A stretch of 27,548 nt of DNA from a virus. Under the pieces are notes generated by a model that saw nothing but the letters and a program-made list of their open reading frames with translations, had not been told where the DNA came from and made no database searches. The DNA is taken from the IMG/VR virus record IMGVR_UViG_3300012920_000202, positions 1 to 27,548 of that record, one strand, 5' to 3'. Positions 6,605-14,384 of the stretch are shown one piece after another (the stretch's first letter is position 1; each line of letters begins with the position of its first letter). A program made the position numbers and the translations under genes.

Positions 6605-6853
6605 TTATGCTTCTTCTTCATTATTTTTCATCATTTTTAGTTTATCTTCTGGCGAGCAAATAACTTTTTCAATATCTTTTACTCTTTGATAGTCGTTCAC
6701 CATCTTTTGAACGAAGACCTGTATCATGTCTGGGTCGTTTGCGGCGTTGATACAATCTTGAAGTTCTGTATAATGAGGTTCTTCAAACACATAAACATCC
6801 TTAAAACCATCTGGTGACATTCCTGCGAATACCACTATTAAAAACCATTTCAC
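6605..6853 (-). CDS. Small hypothetical protein with hydrophobic N-terminus (82 aa)
   Basis: Starts MKWFLIVVFAGMSPDGFKDV and has a short, weakly signal-like hydrophobic stretch but no lipobox. The rest is charged with two cysteines and an acidic C-terminus (NNEEEA). Similar MKWFLIVVF proteins are recalled in marine T4-like phages without known function. The start overlaps the SNase stop by four bases. The end is just upstream of the rnh promoter. Confidence 0.6.
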   Translation of the reverse strand: MKWFLIVVFAGMSPDGFKDVYVFEEPHYTELQDCINAANDPDMIQVFVQKMVNDYQRVKDIEKVICSPEDKLKMMKNNEEEA

Positions 6854-7248
6854 TCTAAAATCACCTTCTTTCTATTTTCTAAATGTTGTTGTGCAATCTC
6901 ATCTTTTGACTGCCCATGATACTCAACAGCATGGTGTTCTTCGATCATCTTCTGATTGACGTTTGTGTCAAAACACCACACTTCCCCTAGGATTCTACCA
7001 AACTTTCCTTTTTCATCTTTGTGAGTTCTAATCGTAACTCCACCGGATTTTACCCACTTTTCTAGAAAAGCTGAAGCTGCCTTGCCGTACTTCTTCTCTT
7101 CAGCATCTCGAGTTCTGGACTCTGGTGTGTCAATACCATATAACCTAACTCTTTCGTTTCTTAACCAGATACCAAAACCTAGATCTATATCTACATCAAT
7201 CGTATCTCCATCAACTACTTTTATTACTTTACATCTGTATGTATGCAT
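6850..7248 (-). CDS. Staphylococcal-nuclease-like (SNase) endonuclease
   Basis: 132 residues forming most of an SNase OB-fold. VVDGDT (D13, D15) and RLYGIDTPES carry R35, D40 and E43, the same relative spacing as the catalytic residues of micrococcal nuclease. R85 in GKFGRILG corresponds to its second catalytic arginine. No signal peptide is present, so it should act in the cytoplasm, possibly in host-DNA breakdown or DNA processing (inference). It follows the GIY-YIG-like gene by 3 nt and overlaps the next gene by four, within the nucleotide-metabolism block after the reductase. Confidence 0.88.
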   Translation of the reverse strand: MHTYRCKVIKVVDGDTIDVDIDLGFGIWLRNERVRLYGIDTPESRTRDAEEKKYGKAASAFLEKWVKSGGVTIRTHKDEKGKFGRILGEVWCFDTNVNQKMIEEHHAVEYHGQSKDEIAQQHLENRKKVILE

Positions 7249-7251
7249 TTG

Positions 7252-7662
7252 TTACCTCTTCAAATGTTTTGAGTGAATCTTTCCACCTATGAACTCGTTG
7301 TAATAATCTTGTTTAAATAAAACTTCTCTATCTATTTGTTCTTTCATTTCATAGTATGTCATCTCACCTTTAGTTTTACAGAGTCTTATAATCTCTCTTT
7401 TAAATCTTTTCTCACCGGACTCTTCAACTAAAAGCTTCACTTGATCATTTGATCCATAGTAGGTTTGCCAGTCTGAATCTCTTTTAGAATGTCTTTTGTT
7501 TACTTTTCCTTTTAATGGGCGAAGCTTGTGTATCTTCCAAAAGTTCTTCTTTCCAACATATTTCTTATTGTTGTCTAAATCTGTTATTACATAAACAAAA
7601 CCAGCCAAGCTCTCGTAAGAGTGCTCAGCTGGATCAAATATCTTATCTTCATATAGCCACAT
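7252..7662 (-). CDS. GIY-YIG-like putative nuclease
   Basis: The N-terminal core is a GIY-YIG variant: GFVYVITD (FVY at 22-24) and KKYVGKKNFW (YVG at 35-37), followed by basic residues and a WQTYYGSND stretch seen in phage members. A Glu in YYEMKEQIDREVL fits the metal-binding position. At 136 aa it holds the nuclease domain with no obvious added DNA-binding domain, so a free-standing homing endonuclease or DNA-processing nuclease is possible. It lies between the zinc-ribbon and SNase genes with tiny gaps. Confidence 0.7.
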   Translation of the reverse strand: MWLYEDKIFDPAEHSYESLAGFVYVITDLDNNKKYVGKKNFWKIHKLRPLKGKVNKRHSKRDSDWQTYYGSNDQVKLLVEESGEKRFKREIIRLCKTKGEMTYYEMKEQIDREVLFKQDYYNEFIGGKIHSKHLKR

Positions 7663-7673
7663 GATATTATATA

Positions 7674-7814
7674 TTAGTCTTCTTCGTCCTCGTCGTACTC
7701 TACTAATTCTGCATTGCAGATATTACCACAAAGAGGACAGTAGTTAGGTTCAACATCAGAAGACACCTGAGACTCTCCATCACAGAAGTCACATTCAAAA
7801 TAATAATATTTCAT
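7674..7814 (-). CDS. Zinc-ribbon mini-protein (46 aa)
   Basis: A 46-residue ORF with two Cys pairs, C8-x2-C11 (ECDFCDG) and C26-x2-C29 (YCPLCGN), the arrangement of a rubredoxin-like zinc ribbon, plus a fifth cysteine at C33. The tail is strongly acidic (EYDEDEED). It starts 3 nt after the reductase stop and ends just before the GIY-YIG gene. No clear ribosome site is seen, so it may depend on coupling to the reductase. Function unknown; a structural zinc site is the safest reading. Confidence 0.75.
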   Translation of the reverse strand: MKYYYFECDFCDGESQVSSDVEPNYCPLCGNICNAELVEYDEDEED

Positions 7815-7817
7815 AGA

Positions 7818-10034
7818 CTAGAAGTCTATCTCACAAGCGCCACCAACGCAAGCCTGAGAAGCCATTGTATCTACGTCTGTGTATCTTTTTTCTGTGAGGT
7901 CTTCCTTCCATTCTATTTCATTGAAGTTTTTATTAATTTTATTCCATTTATGTAACAGATAGGAATCTTTTAAGCAGTGTTCTGCTGTCTTTAAGTTTCC
8001 TTTTAGATAGTTATCTGCAAAGTTTTGAAATCTTCTAACCCAATCTTTTTTCATTGCGTTGTCAGATGTTTCAAGAGTAAGATCTTCTCCCATTCCTTGT
8101 GCAGTTGAACAAGCTTGCCAAAGATTAGGGAATGCTGTTAGTCCGTCAACTACAAGACCTGATGCAAAGATCGCTGCCGTATCATACTTCTTTACCATTT
8201 CTTTTGCAGTTATAACTGCAGTGTTTGGTGCCTGATTATAATCTTTGTCTCCTGACATAGGAAGAAAGGATATACCAGCAAAAGAGTTTCTGTTTTCAAA
8301 AACATACTTTTCTACTTGATCCCAATCGTCAACTATGATTGTATTTGAAACGTTGTGTCTGACACCTTTGTCGGCGCATAGTTCAATATTAGTACCAGCT
8401 TCAACCCAATGTTTTTGAGCCAGTTTAACTTTTTCGAGATGAGCTACACCAAGAAGTTCATCTTTAAATATTGAACCTTTCTTTGGTAGAATTGGAAATG
8501 ATACAACAACATCAGTTCCTGTTGCTGACCATACTGAATCTTCCACCATAAATGGGTTTGACTTTTGAATTGCTTGTGTAACTTCAGAGTCCTTTGTCAT
8601 CTGTACGTTACGTATATACATCGCTGAGTGCTCACCATGGATACCAGATCCTGTTTGCAAAAGAACTGATGCGTTACCCGAAGGTTTTACACATGTGGTT
8701 CTGGCCGCAGGATTGATTCCAATTGCTTCAGCAACTTCTTTATTAACCTGCTTAACAATTTTTGCTCCTTCCTCTAACACTTTAGGATCAAACAAAACGT
8801 CTGGATTATTCATCCAACCTGTAATAGATGCACCGATTAGAGCTTCTCTATCAAAGATCTTTTTACTTGTAGGACTTAAAAATTTAAAATCAGTGTAACC
8901 AGCTTGTAGAGTTCCTAGGATAGAAGCAGCACGACAAGCTTTGAAGAACTCTTCTTTTGAAGTACACTTTCCACCATTGATCTCTGTTAAGTTGCATCCT
9001 TGCCAACCAGACTTTCCTTTGATCTGTGGAAACATTCCAATCTCAACACAAGGGTTTGTTGTATGTTCCTTTGACTCAACGAAAACAAAACCTGGTTCAC
9101 CAAACTCTTTTACTGAATTCATGATTTTGCCAAACTCTTCTGGTGAAGTCTTATCTCTAACGATAACAGCAGAGTTGTTTGATCTACCTCTTTGTGGATT
9201 ATCCATAAACCAGTTTCCAGTTTTTGCATTCATCATTTCTTCGTCATCAGGAGAGAAAAGACAAATAGTAGCTGATCTACGCACACCACCAGACAACACA
9301 GCGTCAGCTGTAAACATTACAATGTCATACACCTGAATAGGACGAAGATCAATAGGACCTTTTGAATTCATCACAACTGATTGAAGCATGTGTTCTATCT
9401 TATCGAGTGCAAGTCTTAGACCATCAGGTCCTGGTGCTTTAAATCCACCTGAGATCTTTGACCCCTTTGGTCTAATTTGTGAAGTGTCAAAATACACTCT
9501 ACGACCTTCATATTCAGGATACTTTCCACCGCCAATAAAATAAGAAGATAGAAGAACATCAACAGCAGTAGCCCAACCTTCAATTGAATCTTCTACTATC
9601 CAACCTTTAGCCTGCTTTTTTCTTTCTTGGATCTTAGGTAATTTTTTAACGTGGTGGTTTTGGACAGAAAATCCTGCTCCCGCGCCGCATAGAAGAATAT
9701 AAAAAACTTCTCCAAAAAATTCTGGTCTGTCCGCATAAGATGATGTACAGTTATACATTCTCATCTGATGCTTTAGTATTTGTTCACCACCAAACTGTAA
9801 AGCTCGCTGAGCTCCAAGTACGTACTGTTGTTTATAAGCGTCTCTTGCTTCTTCGATATAATCGGTAATATTATTCATTTTAGTGGAATAGAAATTTTGG
9901 TGCATTTCCATTACACGATCGACAGCCTCATCCCAAGTTTCATAACGCTCAAGATCTTCATTATATCTTGAATATCCATCATAAAACTTTGCTTCGGACA
10001 AAAGCTTTCTAGTGTCAACAAACTCTGTTTGCAT
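7818..10034 (-). CDS. nrdJ: Class II (B12-dependent) ribonucleoside-triphosphate reductase
   Basis: A 738-residue monomeric adenosylcobalamin-dependent ribonucleotide reductase, matching the length of Lactobacillus RTPR (739 aa). C96 (MRMYNCTSS) and C347 (WQGCNLTE) fit the active-site disulfide pair. N327-P-C329-V-E331 holds the thiyl-radical cysteine and its acid/base partners. A PSGNASVLLQTGSG loop fits phosphate binding. The C-terminal C729-VGGA-C734 pair is the shuttle re-reduced by thioredoxin or glutaredoxin. It makes dNTPs for phage replication without oxygen or a second subunit but needs host B12. A sigma70-like promoter lies just upstream; the zinc-ribbon and nuclease genes follow in the same transcript. 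Confidence 0.93.
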   Translation of the reverse strand: MQTEFVDTRKLLSEAKFYDGYSRYNEDLERYETWDEAVDRVMEMHQNFYSTKMNNITDYIEEARDAYKQQYVLGAQRALQFGGEQILKHQMRMYNCTSSYADRPEFFGEVFYILLCGAGAGFSVQNHHVKKLPKIQERKKQAKGWIVEDSIEGWATAVDVLLSSYFIGGGKYPEYEGRRVYFDTSQIRPKGSKISGGFKAPGPDGLRLALDKIEHMLQSVVMNSKGPIDLRPIQVYDIVMFTADAVLSGGVRRSATICLFSPDDEEMMNAKTGNWFMDNPQRGRSNNSAVIVRDKTSPEEFGKIMNSVKEFGEPGFVFVESKEHTTNPCVEIGMFPQIKGKSGWQGCNLTEINGGKCTSKEEFFKACRAASILGTLQAGYTDFKFLSPTSKKIFDREALIGASITGWMNNPDVLFDPKVLEEGAKIVKQVNKEVAEAIGINPAARTTCVKPSGNASVLLQTGSGIHGEHSAMYIRNVQMTKDSEVTQAIQKSNPFMVEDSVWSATGTDVVVSFPILPKKGSIFKDELLGVAHLEKVKLAQKHWVEAGTNIELCADKGVRHNVSNTIIVDDWDQVEKYVFENRNSFAGISFLPMSGDKDYNQAPNTAVITAKEMVKKYDTAAIFASGLVVDGLTAFPNLWQACSTAQGMGEDLTLETSDNAMKKDWVRRFQNFADNYLKGNLKTAEHCLKDSYLLHKWNKINKNFNEIEWKEDLTEKRYTDVDTMASQACVGGACEIDF

Positions 10035-10079
10035 CGCGGGTGTCCTTCTCTTTTATGTTTGATTTTTATTAGTTACTAT

Positions 10080-10108
10080 ATTATATATCATTTCACAGTG
10101 TTTGTAAA
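10080..10108 (-). promoter_or_regulatory. Sigma70-like promoter upstream of nrdJ
   Basis: TTTACA (10103-10108), a 17-bp spacer and TATAAT (10080-10085) on the minus strand, in the 109-nt gap (10035-10143) between the LamG fibre and nrdJ. GGTTTACAA is shared with the promoters at 4416 and 6570. The remainder of the gap is AT-rich (a run of T at 10135-10144) with no convincing hairpin terminator. Confidence 0.78.
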
Positions 10109-10143
10109 CCCTTAAATGGGCGGTTTGTGCAAAAATATTTTTT

Positions 10144-13100
10144 TTATAATTTTAATTTTGCTGACGGTATAGTCTGTTCTCGACTATAAATACACTTTCC
10201 TATGACCATTCGAAAGTTAGATATCTGTCCGTCCATTCCATAATAAGTGTTATAACCTGTTCCACCTATAGTAAAATGGTATCCACTACCAGATCCTAAT
10301 ACATTATAAGCACCTTTGGTTCCGCCACCAGATGGATACCTAATATGTGGAGATTGAAAGTGAGGACCTATCGATCCACTACTTCCATTTACAAATCTAC
10401 CATTGACGAAGATTTCCATGTGAGAGTTGTAACCTTGAGGGTGTTCTACTTGATCACCTTCATAACCTCTTTGTTGAACAACAATGTGATACCACCTACC
10501 AGTTCTTATAGCGACAGAGTATGGAACTGACGTATCGTCATTTGATATAGTAGTTTCTCTGTTTCCTAGAGTTCCACACTTTAACGGATAGTATGTCGTC
10601 TTTCCTGCTTGCGGCCACTTCATTTGTTCATATTCTATATAACCATCATCTTGGTTATTAATTCTTAGGTTGAAGTTACACCAGTCACTGAGTGACCAAC
10701 CATTTCCTGACATGAGGTGTTGAACCTGATTTGAATTATTGTACTCTTGCCAGTGTCGTCTTCTGTACCACATTTCTGCTGTCCACTCATAATCTCCAGA
10801 TCCTGCAAGCTTACTTACGCTTATTACGTCACGTTGATTGGAAGAAGGTGCTGTTCCTTCGAAGTTAACACTAGCATTACCTCTATGTTCATTTTCTGAT
10901 CTAGTCAACCAGAAAGGATCTCCAACATGTAAACCTAGAGTTCCTTTTACGTTGTTGGTAGTCAATTCTGTCGAAGAGTTGTCTGGAGAAGTTAAAAGAT
11001 TTCCTCTTTGACATGTCAGAACCTGAGTTATAATTGGATCAGTAGTAGTTCCAGTAGTGTTAACTGCTCCAGTTGAGGCATCAACTAGTTCCAACTCTGA
11101 GAATATGTCATGACCTTCTCCACACCTTAGTCTACCAGAAGTAACTCTAATATCTGTCATATATCCAGTGAGTGGATAGTAAGCAGTACCATTAGTACCT
11201 GCGGCATATGTGCTCGTATTATCATAGTCACCAAAACCTTGCGATCCTATGGAGACAGTATATCCACCTTCAGGATAAACAGTATTATCGCTTCTCTGAT
11301 ATCTTCCTCTTTCTTTTCCATCAATGAAACATTCAACTCTATATAGACCAAAGAAATGTAAACATACGTGATGCCAATCACCATCATTTAACAGTGTACT
11401 AACAACCGGTGCAGCTGTTGGATTCATTAACTGAATCCATGATTCATTTCCCGGATATCCACTTTGATACTCAGTATTGTTAAACATTATATAGAGATTT
11501 CCATTCTCCACTTTTGTCTTCCAACCTAAGTTAGGAGAACCAGTCTGGCCACCACTTACTAATGAGAATAAAGGTGATCCACCTGATGCAGTATCTTTCA
11601 TCCAAAAATCTATAGTGTGATCATATCTAGACCAAGTTGTGTTTTCTCCTTTAAAGTAAATAGGACTTGTTTCTATTCTATCGTTTGCTCCTCCAGGAAA
11701 CTTTAACATTGGTTCATTTCCGCCCCAAGGATCAGTTATATCTGTAGCAGCAGTAACGTTTCCTAAAACTTTACAACCATCTTTTATAGCCTTATTACCT
11801 TTGTCAATGATATTAAGTTCTACGCCTCCTCTGTAATGAAACGTAGTTCCAGTTGAACTAGTTTTTACTACAGGAGGATTAAAGCTAACATCTCTATCAC
11901 ACGTCTTTGTAATCCTAAGATCAGATATGTGTCCACCTCTGATATCTGCATCTCCAGCTCCATACTTACAACCTAGATAAACTGTTCCAGAAGCAGACCC
12001 AAAAGCAGAAGCGTCTGTCCAAGTTCCTTTTAATATACCTCTCTTAAAGACTCTGATAAGATTCGAACTATTTCTACTTACGGCAATGTGCACCCATTGA
12101 TTTGCGTCTTTTGTACCGTCCCAAAATCCTGCGATGCCACCACCGGTGTTTCCTGCGTGATAACCAAAAGCGAATCTTGTACCATCACTACCAAAAACAA
12201 ATTTGTTGTCAGAATCTCCAGCGTGGTGAAGAGCTGTCCACTTGTTATCTACATATGATTGTCCATCACTTCTTATATAGACCCAAGCTTCTATCGTAAA
12301 TTCACCAGTAAGATGAAAGTCATTACTTGCTGGTACTGTTACGTGACAAGGATTTGATGTTGCAGTGTGATCATGAAAATATACAGAACCATTATGAAGA
12401 GAAGGTGCATATTCTTCTGTAGGTAAGAAAGAAAATGATGTAATCTCTGGAAGTGTCTTTCCACTGACAGCTTGTAGATCACCATAAGTTGATGAGTAGT
12501 CTTTTAATTCGTTTCCAGCAAATAATAAGAGCTTGGTTCCAGAGATACTCGTTAAGTTGTTTATTGTAGGTAAGAACTCATTGCTGTAAACAGACGATCC
12601 ACTTACGACTCTAAAGTTTGATAACCAACCGTCCCATCTTTCATTACCAAATCCTCCCATCTGCCATTTTGTCGATGTTACATTACTATGTCCGACATTG
12701 GCGAAGTCCGTACTGTCATTATCCATCAAGCCATCAAAATAAATTCTAAGATTTCCTGCGTATCTATTAACGACTATGTGGTGCCAATTATTATCTAACG
12801 CATCACATGCACTGGTAAGTGAAGCACTCGTTCCAGAACCGTCATATCCTGTAACATTTATTCTACCTTCATCAGTTAGGTTTATTGTCAAAGTGTTGTT
12901 ATTAGATACGTCATTTCCAGTTCTAAAGATAGGACTATTTGCCTGACTAATAGCCTTATTGTCTTCCATTCCACATATCCAGAACTCTATACAAAAGTCA
13001 CCTGTTCCCCAACTTAAATGAGTGTCAGCTGTCACTGGTTCTAATCGATGATCACCAATAAAGTTAGCGCTGTATCCACCGCTCGGTCTGTAAGGCGTAA

Positions 13101-13764
13101 CTGGAGAAGGATTAGGATTTCCTACTCTTGTCATTGTATGATTTGATGATGAACTATCAACTAAAGATCTGTTATTACCAGTTGATACTGCTTGAATTAA
13201 TTTTTCTGTGTGTTGACCTCCAGCAATATTTAAAGTAAAGCTGAGTGTAAACTTACTTACTGCAGGTGTAGTGTTAACTCCATCGGATGCAGTAAAGGTT
13301 AAGCTGAAGCTACCTACGTCATTTGGATTAGTTGATGGTGTGATGGTAAAAACGTTATTTGATTGAGATACAGTAGCGGTGTTTCCTAATGAACCTTGTG
13401 TTACAGAGTATGCATAAGTTAATGGTGATCCTTCTGGATCAGTAGCATTAATTGTTACTACTGTAGGTGTCCCGTCTTTTGCTAGTACATAAGAAGTAAG
13501 TGCACTTCCTCCAGCAATGTTTGGTGTCGTGTTAGTTACGTTAGCTATAGTTTTCCAGTTAGATCCGTCCCATATCATAACGTTATTCGTGCTTTGTACA
13601 AAAGCCATATCACCAGTTTGATTTCCACTTGTTGGAAGAGCAGAGGGATCAGCATGAATATTAGCAGTTGCGTCTGCCGCCGAGCCTCCCGCAACTGACG
13701 ATCCTTGAATCTTTCCATTTGAGCTAACAGCTGTTGCTAAATCGAATGATCTTGTTGTCGACAT
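10144..13764 (-). CDS. Large tail-fibre-like adhesin with four LamG-like domains
   Basis: At 1206 residues this is the largest gene in the window. Residues 1-77 are the shared head module (GNQTGDMAFVQSTNNVMIW, then NWKTIANVT). Residues ~78-182 are a cadherin/Ig-like module (DPEGSPLTYAYS and SFSLTFTASDG). Four concanavalin/LamG-like domains follow, starting near ANFIGDHRLEP, FHLTGEFTIEAWVY, MLKFPGGANDRIETSP and SVNFEGTAPSSNQRD. Each has a WHHIVV/WVHIAV/WHHVCL/WYHIVV strand, a YFDG- or VNGR-type turn and an SNFR/SDLR/TDIR strand near its end. LamG folds bind glycans or proteins, so a receptor-binding role is likely (inference). There is no signal peptide, as expected for a virion protein. A head-module-only ORF ends 10 nt upstream. 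Confidence 0.85.
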   Translation of the reverse strand: MSTTRSFDLATAVSSNGKIQGSSVAGGSAADATANIHADPSALPTSGNQTGDMAFVQSTNNVMIWDGSNWKTIANVTNTTPNIAGGSALTSYVLAKDGTPTVVTINATDPEGSPLTYAYSVTQGSLGNTATVSQSNNVFTITPSTNPNDVGSFSLTFTASDGVNTTPAVSKFTLSFTLNIAGGQHTEKLIQAVSTGNNRSLVDSSSSNHTMTRVGNPNPSPVTPYRPSGGYSANFIGDHRLEPVTADTHLSWGTGDFCIEFWICGMEDNKAISQANSPIFRTGNDVSNNNTLTINLTDEGRINVTGYDGSGTSASLTSACDALDNNWHHIVVNRYAGNLRIYFDGLMDNDSTDFANVGHSNVTSTKWQMGGFGNERWDGWLSNFRVVSGSSVYSNEFLPTINNLTSISGTKLLLFAGNELKDYSSTYGDLQAVSGKTLPEITSFSFLPTEEYAPSLHNGSVYFHDHTATSNPCHVTVPASNDFHLTGEFTIEAWVYIRSDGQSYVDNKWTALHHAGDSDNKFVFGSDGTRFAFGYHAGNTGGGIAGFWDGTKDANQWVHIAVSRNSSNLIRVFKRGILKGTWTDASAFGSASGTVYLGCKYGAGDADIRGGHISDLRITKTCDRDVSFNPPVVKTSSTGTTFHYRGGVELNIIDKGNKAIKDGCKVLGNVTAATDITDPWGGNEPMLKFPGGANDRIETSPIYFKGENTTWSRYDHTIDFWMKDTASGGSPLFSLVSGGQTGSPNLGWKTKVENGNLYIMFNNTEYQSGYPGNESWIQLMNPTAAPVVSTLLNDGDWHHVCLHFFGLYRVECFIDGKERGRYQRSDNTVYPEGGYTVSIGSQGFGDYDNTSTYAAGTNGTAYYPLTGYMTDIRVTSGRLRCGEGHDIFSELELVDASTGAVNTTGTTTDPIITQVLTCQRGNLLTSPDNSSTELTTNNVKGTLGLHVGDPFWLTRSENEHRGNASVNFEGTAPSSNQRDVISVSKLAGSGDYEWTAEMWYRRRHWQEYNNSNQVQHLMSGNGWSLSDWCNFNLRINNQDDGYIEYEQMKWPQAGKTTYYPLKCGTLGNRETTISNDDTSVPYSVAIRTGRWYHIVVQQRGYEGDQVEHPQGYNSHMEIFVNGRFVNGSSGSIGPHFQSPHIRYPSGGGTKGAYNVLGSGSGYHFTIGGTGYNTYYGMDGQISNFRMVIGKCIYSREQTIPSAKLKL

Positions 13765-13774
13765 GTTTAAACCT

Positions 13775-14002
13775 TTAAGTTACATTTGAAACTTGATACC
13801 AACCGGTACCATTCCATATTAAAAATTTATTCAGTGATGTTATAAGCGCCATTCTACCAGTATGATTTCCAGTTAGAGGAAGATCTGAAGTGTTCGCTAC
13901 CGTTAGGCTATTGTCTGTTTCAAGATTTTCAAACATTCCAACTTCCAGTGTTCCATCACCTTGTAGTGCTTTAGCAAACTCAAACGAACGACTTATAGGC
14001 AT
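13775..14002 (-). CDS. Stand-alone fibre head-module ORF (75 aa)
   Basis: This ORF contains only the N-terminal head module of the fibre family: SRSFEFAKAL near the start, then DLPLTGNHTGRMALITSLNK, FLIWNGTGWYQVSNVT and a stop. The stop falls exactly at the module end that in the neighbouring fibres continues into the cadherin-like module (NVTNTTPNI at 10144-13764, EVTNANPTI at 1-555). The next fibre starts 10 nt later after an AAAGG site. It could be a truncated duplicate, or a functional cap or adaptor protein. Its start overlaps the EF-hand gene stop by one base (TAATG). Confidence 0.78.
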   Translation of the reverse strand: MPISRSFEFAKALQGDGTLEVGMFENLETDNSLTVANTSDLPLTGNHTGRMALITSLNKFLIWNGTGWYQVSNVT

Positions 14003-14373
14003 TATCTACTATCACCACCGCCACTTGGTTTTTTACCAAGCGCTTGACCCGCATAGAACGCTGCAACAATAGCTGCCACAGATACAAAGTATGTTGCTGC
14101 CATATCTCCTAATATCTTTGCTGCTTGATCCAATCCAATATAGTTCGCCAATACAACAGCGAAAGGATAGAGTAGCATTCCAAAGAGTGCAAACCAAGCC
14201 ATCATTCTCTGAGCGTCTTGTTTCTTATCTTCATTCTCCATGTCACTTCGCATGTCTTCTAATTTAATCATTCTTTCTTCCATAGCCATTTCATCATCGG
14301 AGATTGTTCCGTCCCCGTCCCTATCTAAGTAATTATATTTTGAGTCTTTTTCTAATTTCTTTTGTGCGGCCAT
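14002..14373 (-). CDS. EF-hand membrane protein (123 aa)
   Basis: The N-terminal half holds one canonical 12-residue EF-hand loop, D17-R-D19-G-D21-G-T23-I-S25-D-D-E28, with all calcium-coordinating positions filled. A charged helix follows (ERMIKLEDMRSDMENEDKK). Two transmembrane segments lie near residues 60-83 (WFALFGMLLYPFAVVLANYI) and 90-112 (ATYFVSVAAIVAAFYAGQAL). The C-terminus is short and basic. A strong AAGGAGG site precedes the ATG. The two helices are holin-like in size, and a calcium-sensing holin or membrane-docked virion protein are both possible. Its place between two fibre-type genes does not decide between them. Confidence 0.78.
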   Translation of the reverse strand: MAAQKKLEKDSKYNYLDRDGDGTISDDEMAMEERMIKLEDMRSDMENEDKKQDAQRMMAWFALFGMLLYPFAVVLANYIGLDQAAKILGDMAATYFVSVAAIVAAFYAGQALGKKPSGGGDSR

Positions 14374-14384
14374 TCCATTCCTCC

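Noticed and set aside
8941-9336. Plus-strand open frame of 131 codons inside nrdJ
   Set aside because: It mirrors a strongly conserved reductase coding region on the opposite strand; no family, ribosome site or neighbouring plus-strand gene.
10109-10143. Possible terminator between the LamG fibre and nrdJ
   Set aside because: There is an AT-rich run and a weak CCC/GGG pairing, but no stable GC stem followed by a T-tract in the direction of transcription.
10185-10192. TATAAATA on the plus strand
   Set aside because: It lies inside the LamG fibre coding region and no plus-strand gene follows, so it is most likely chance in AT-rich DNA.
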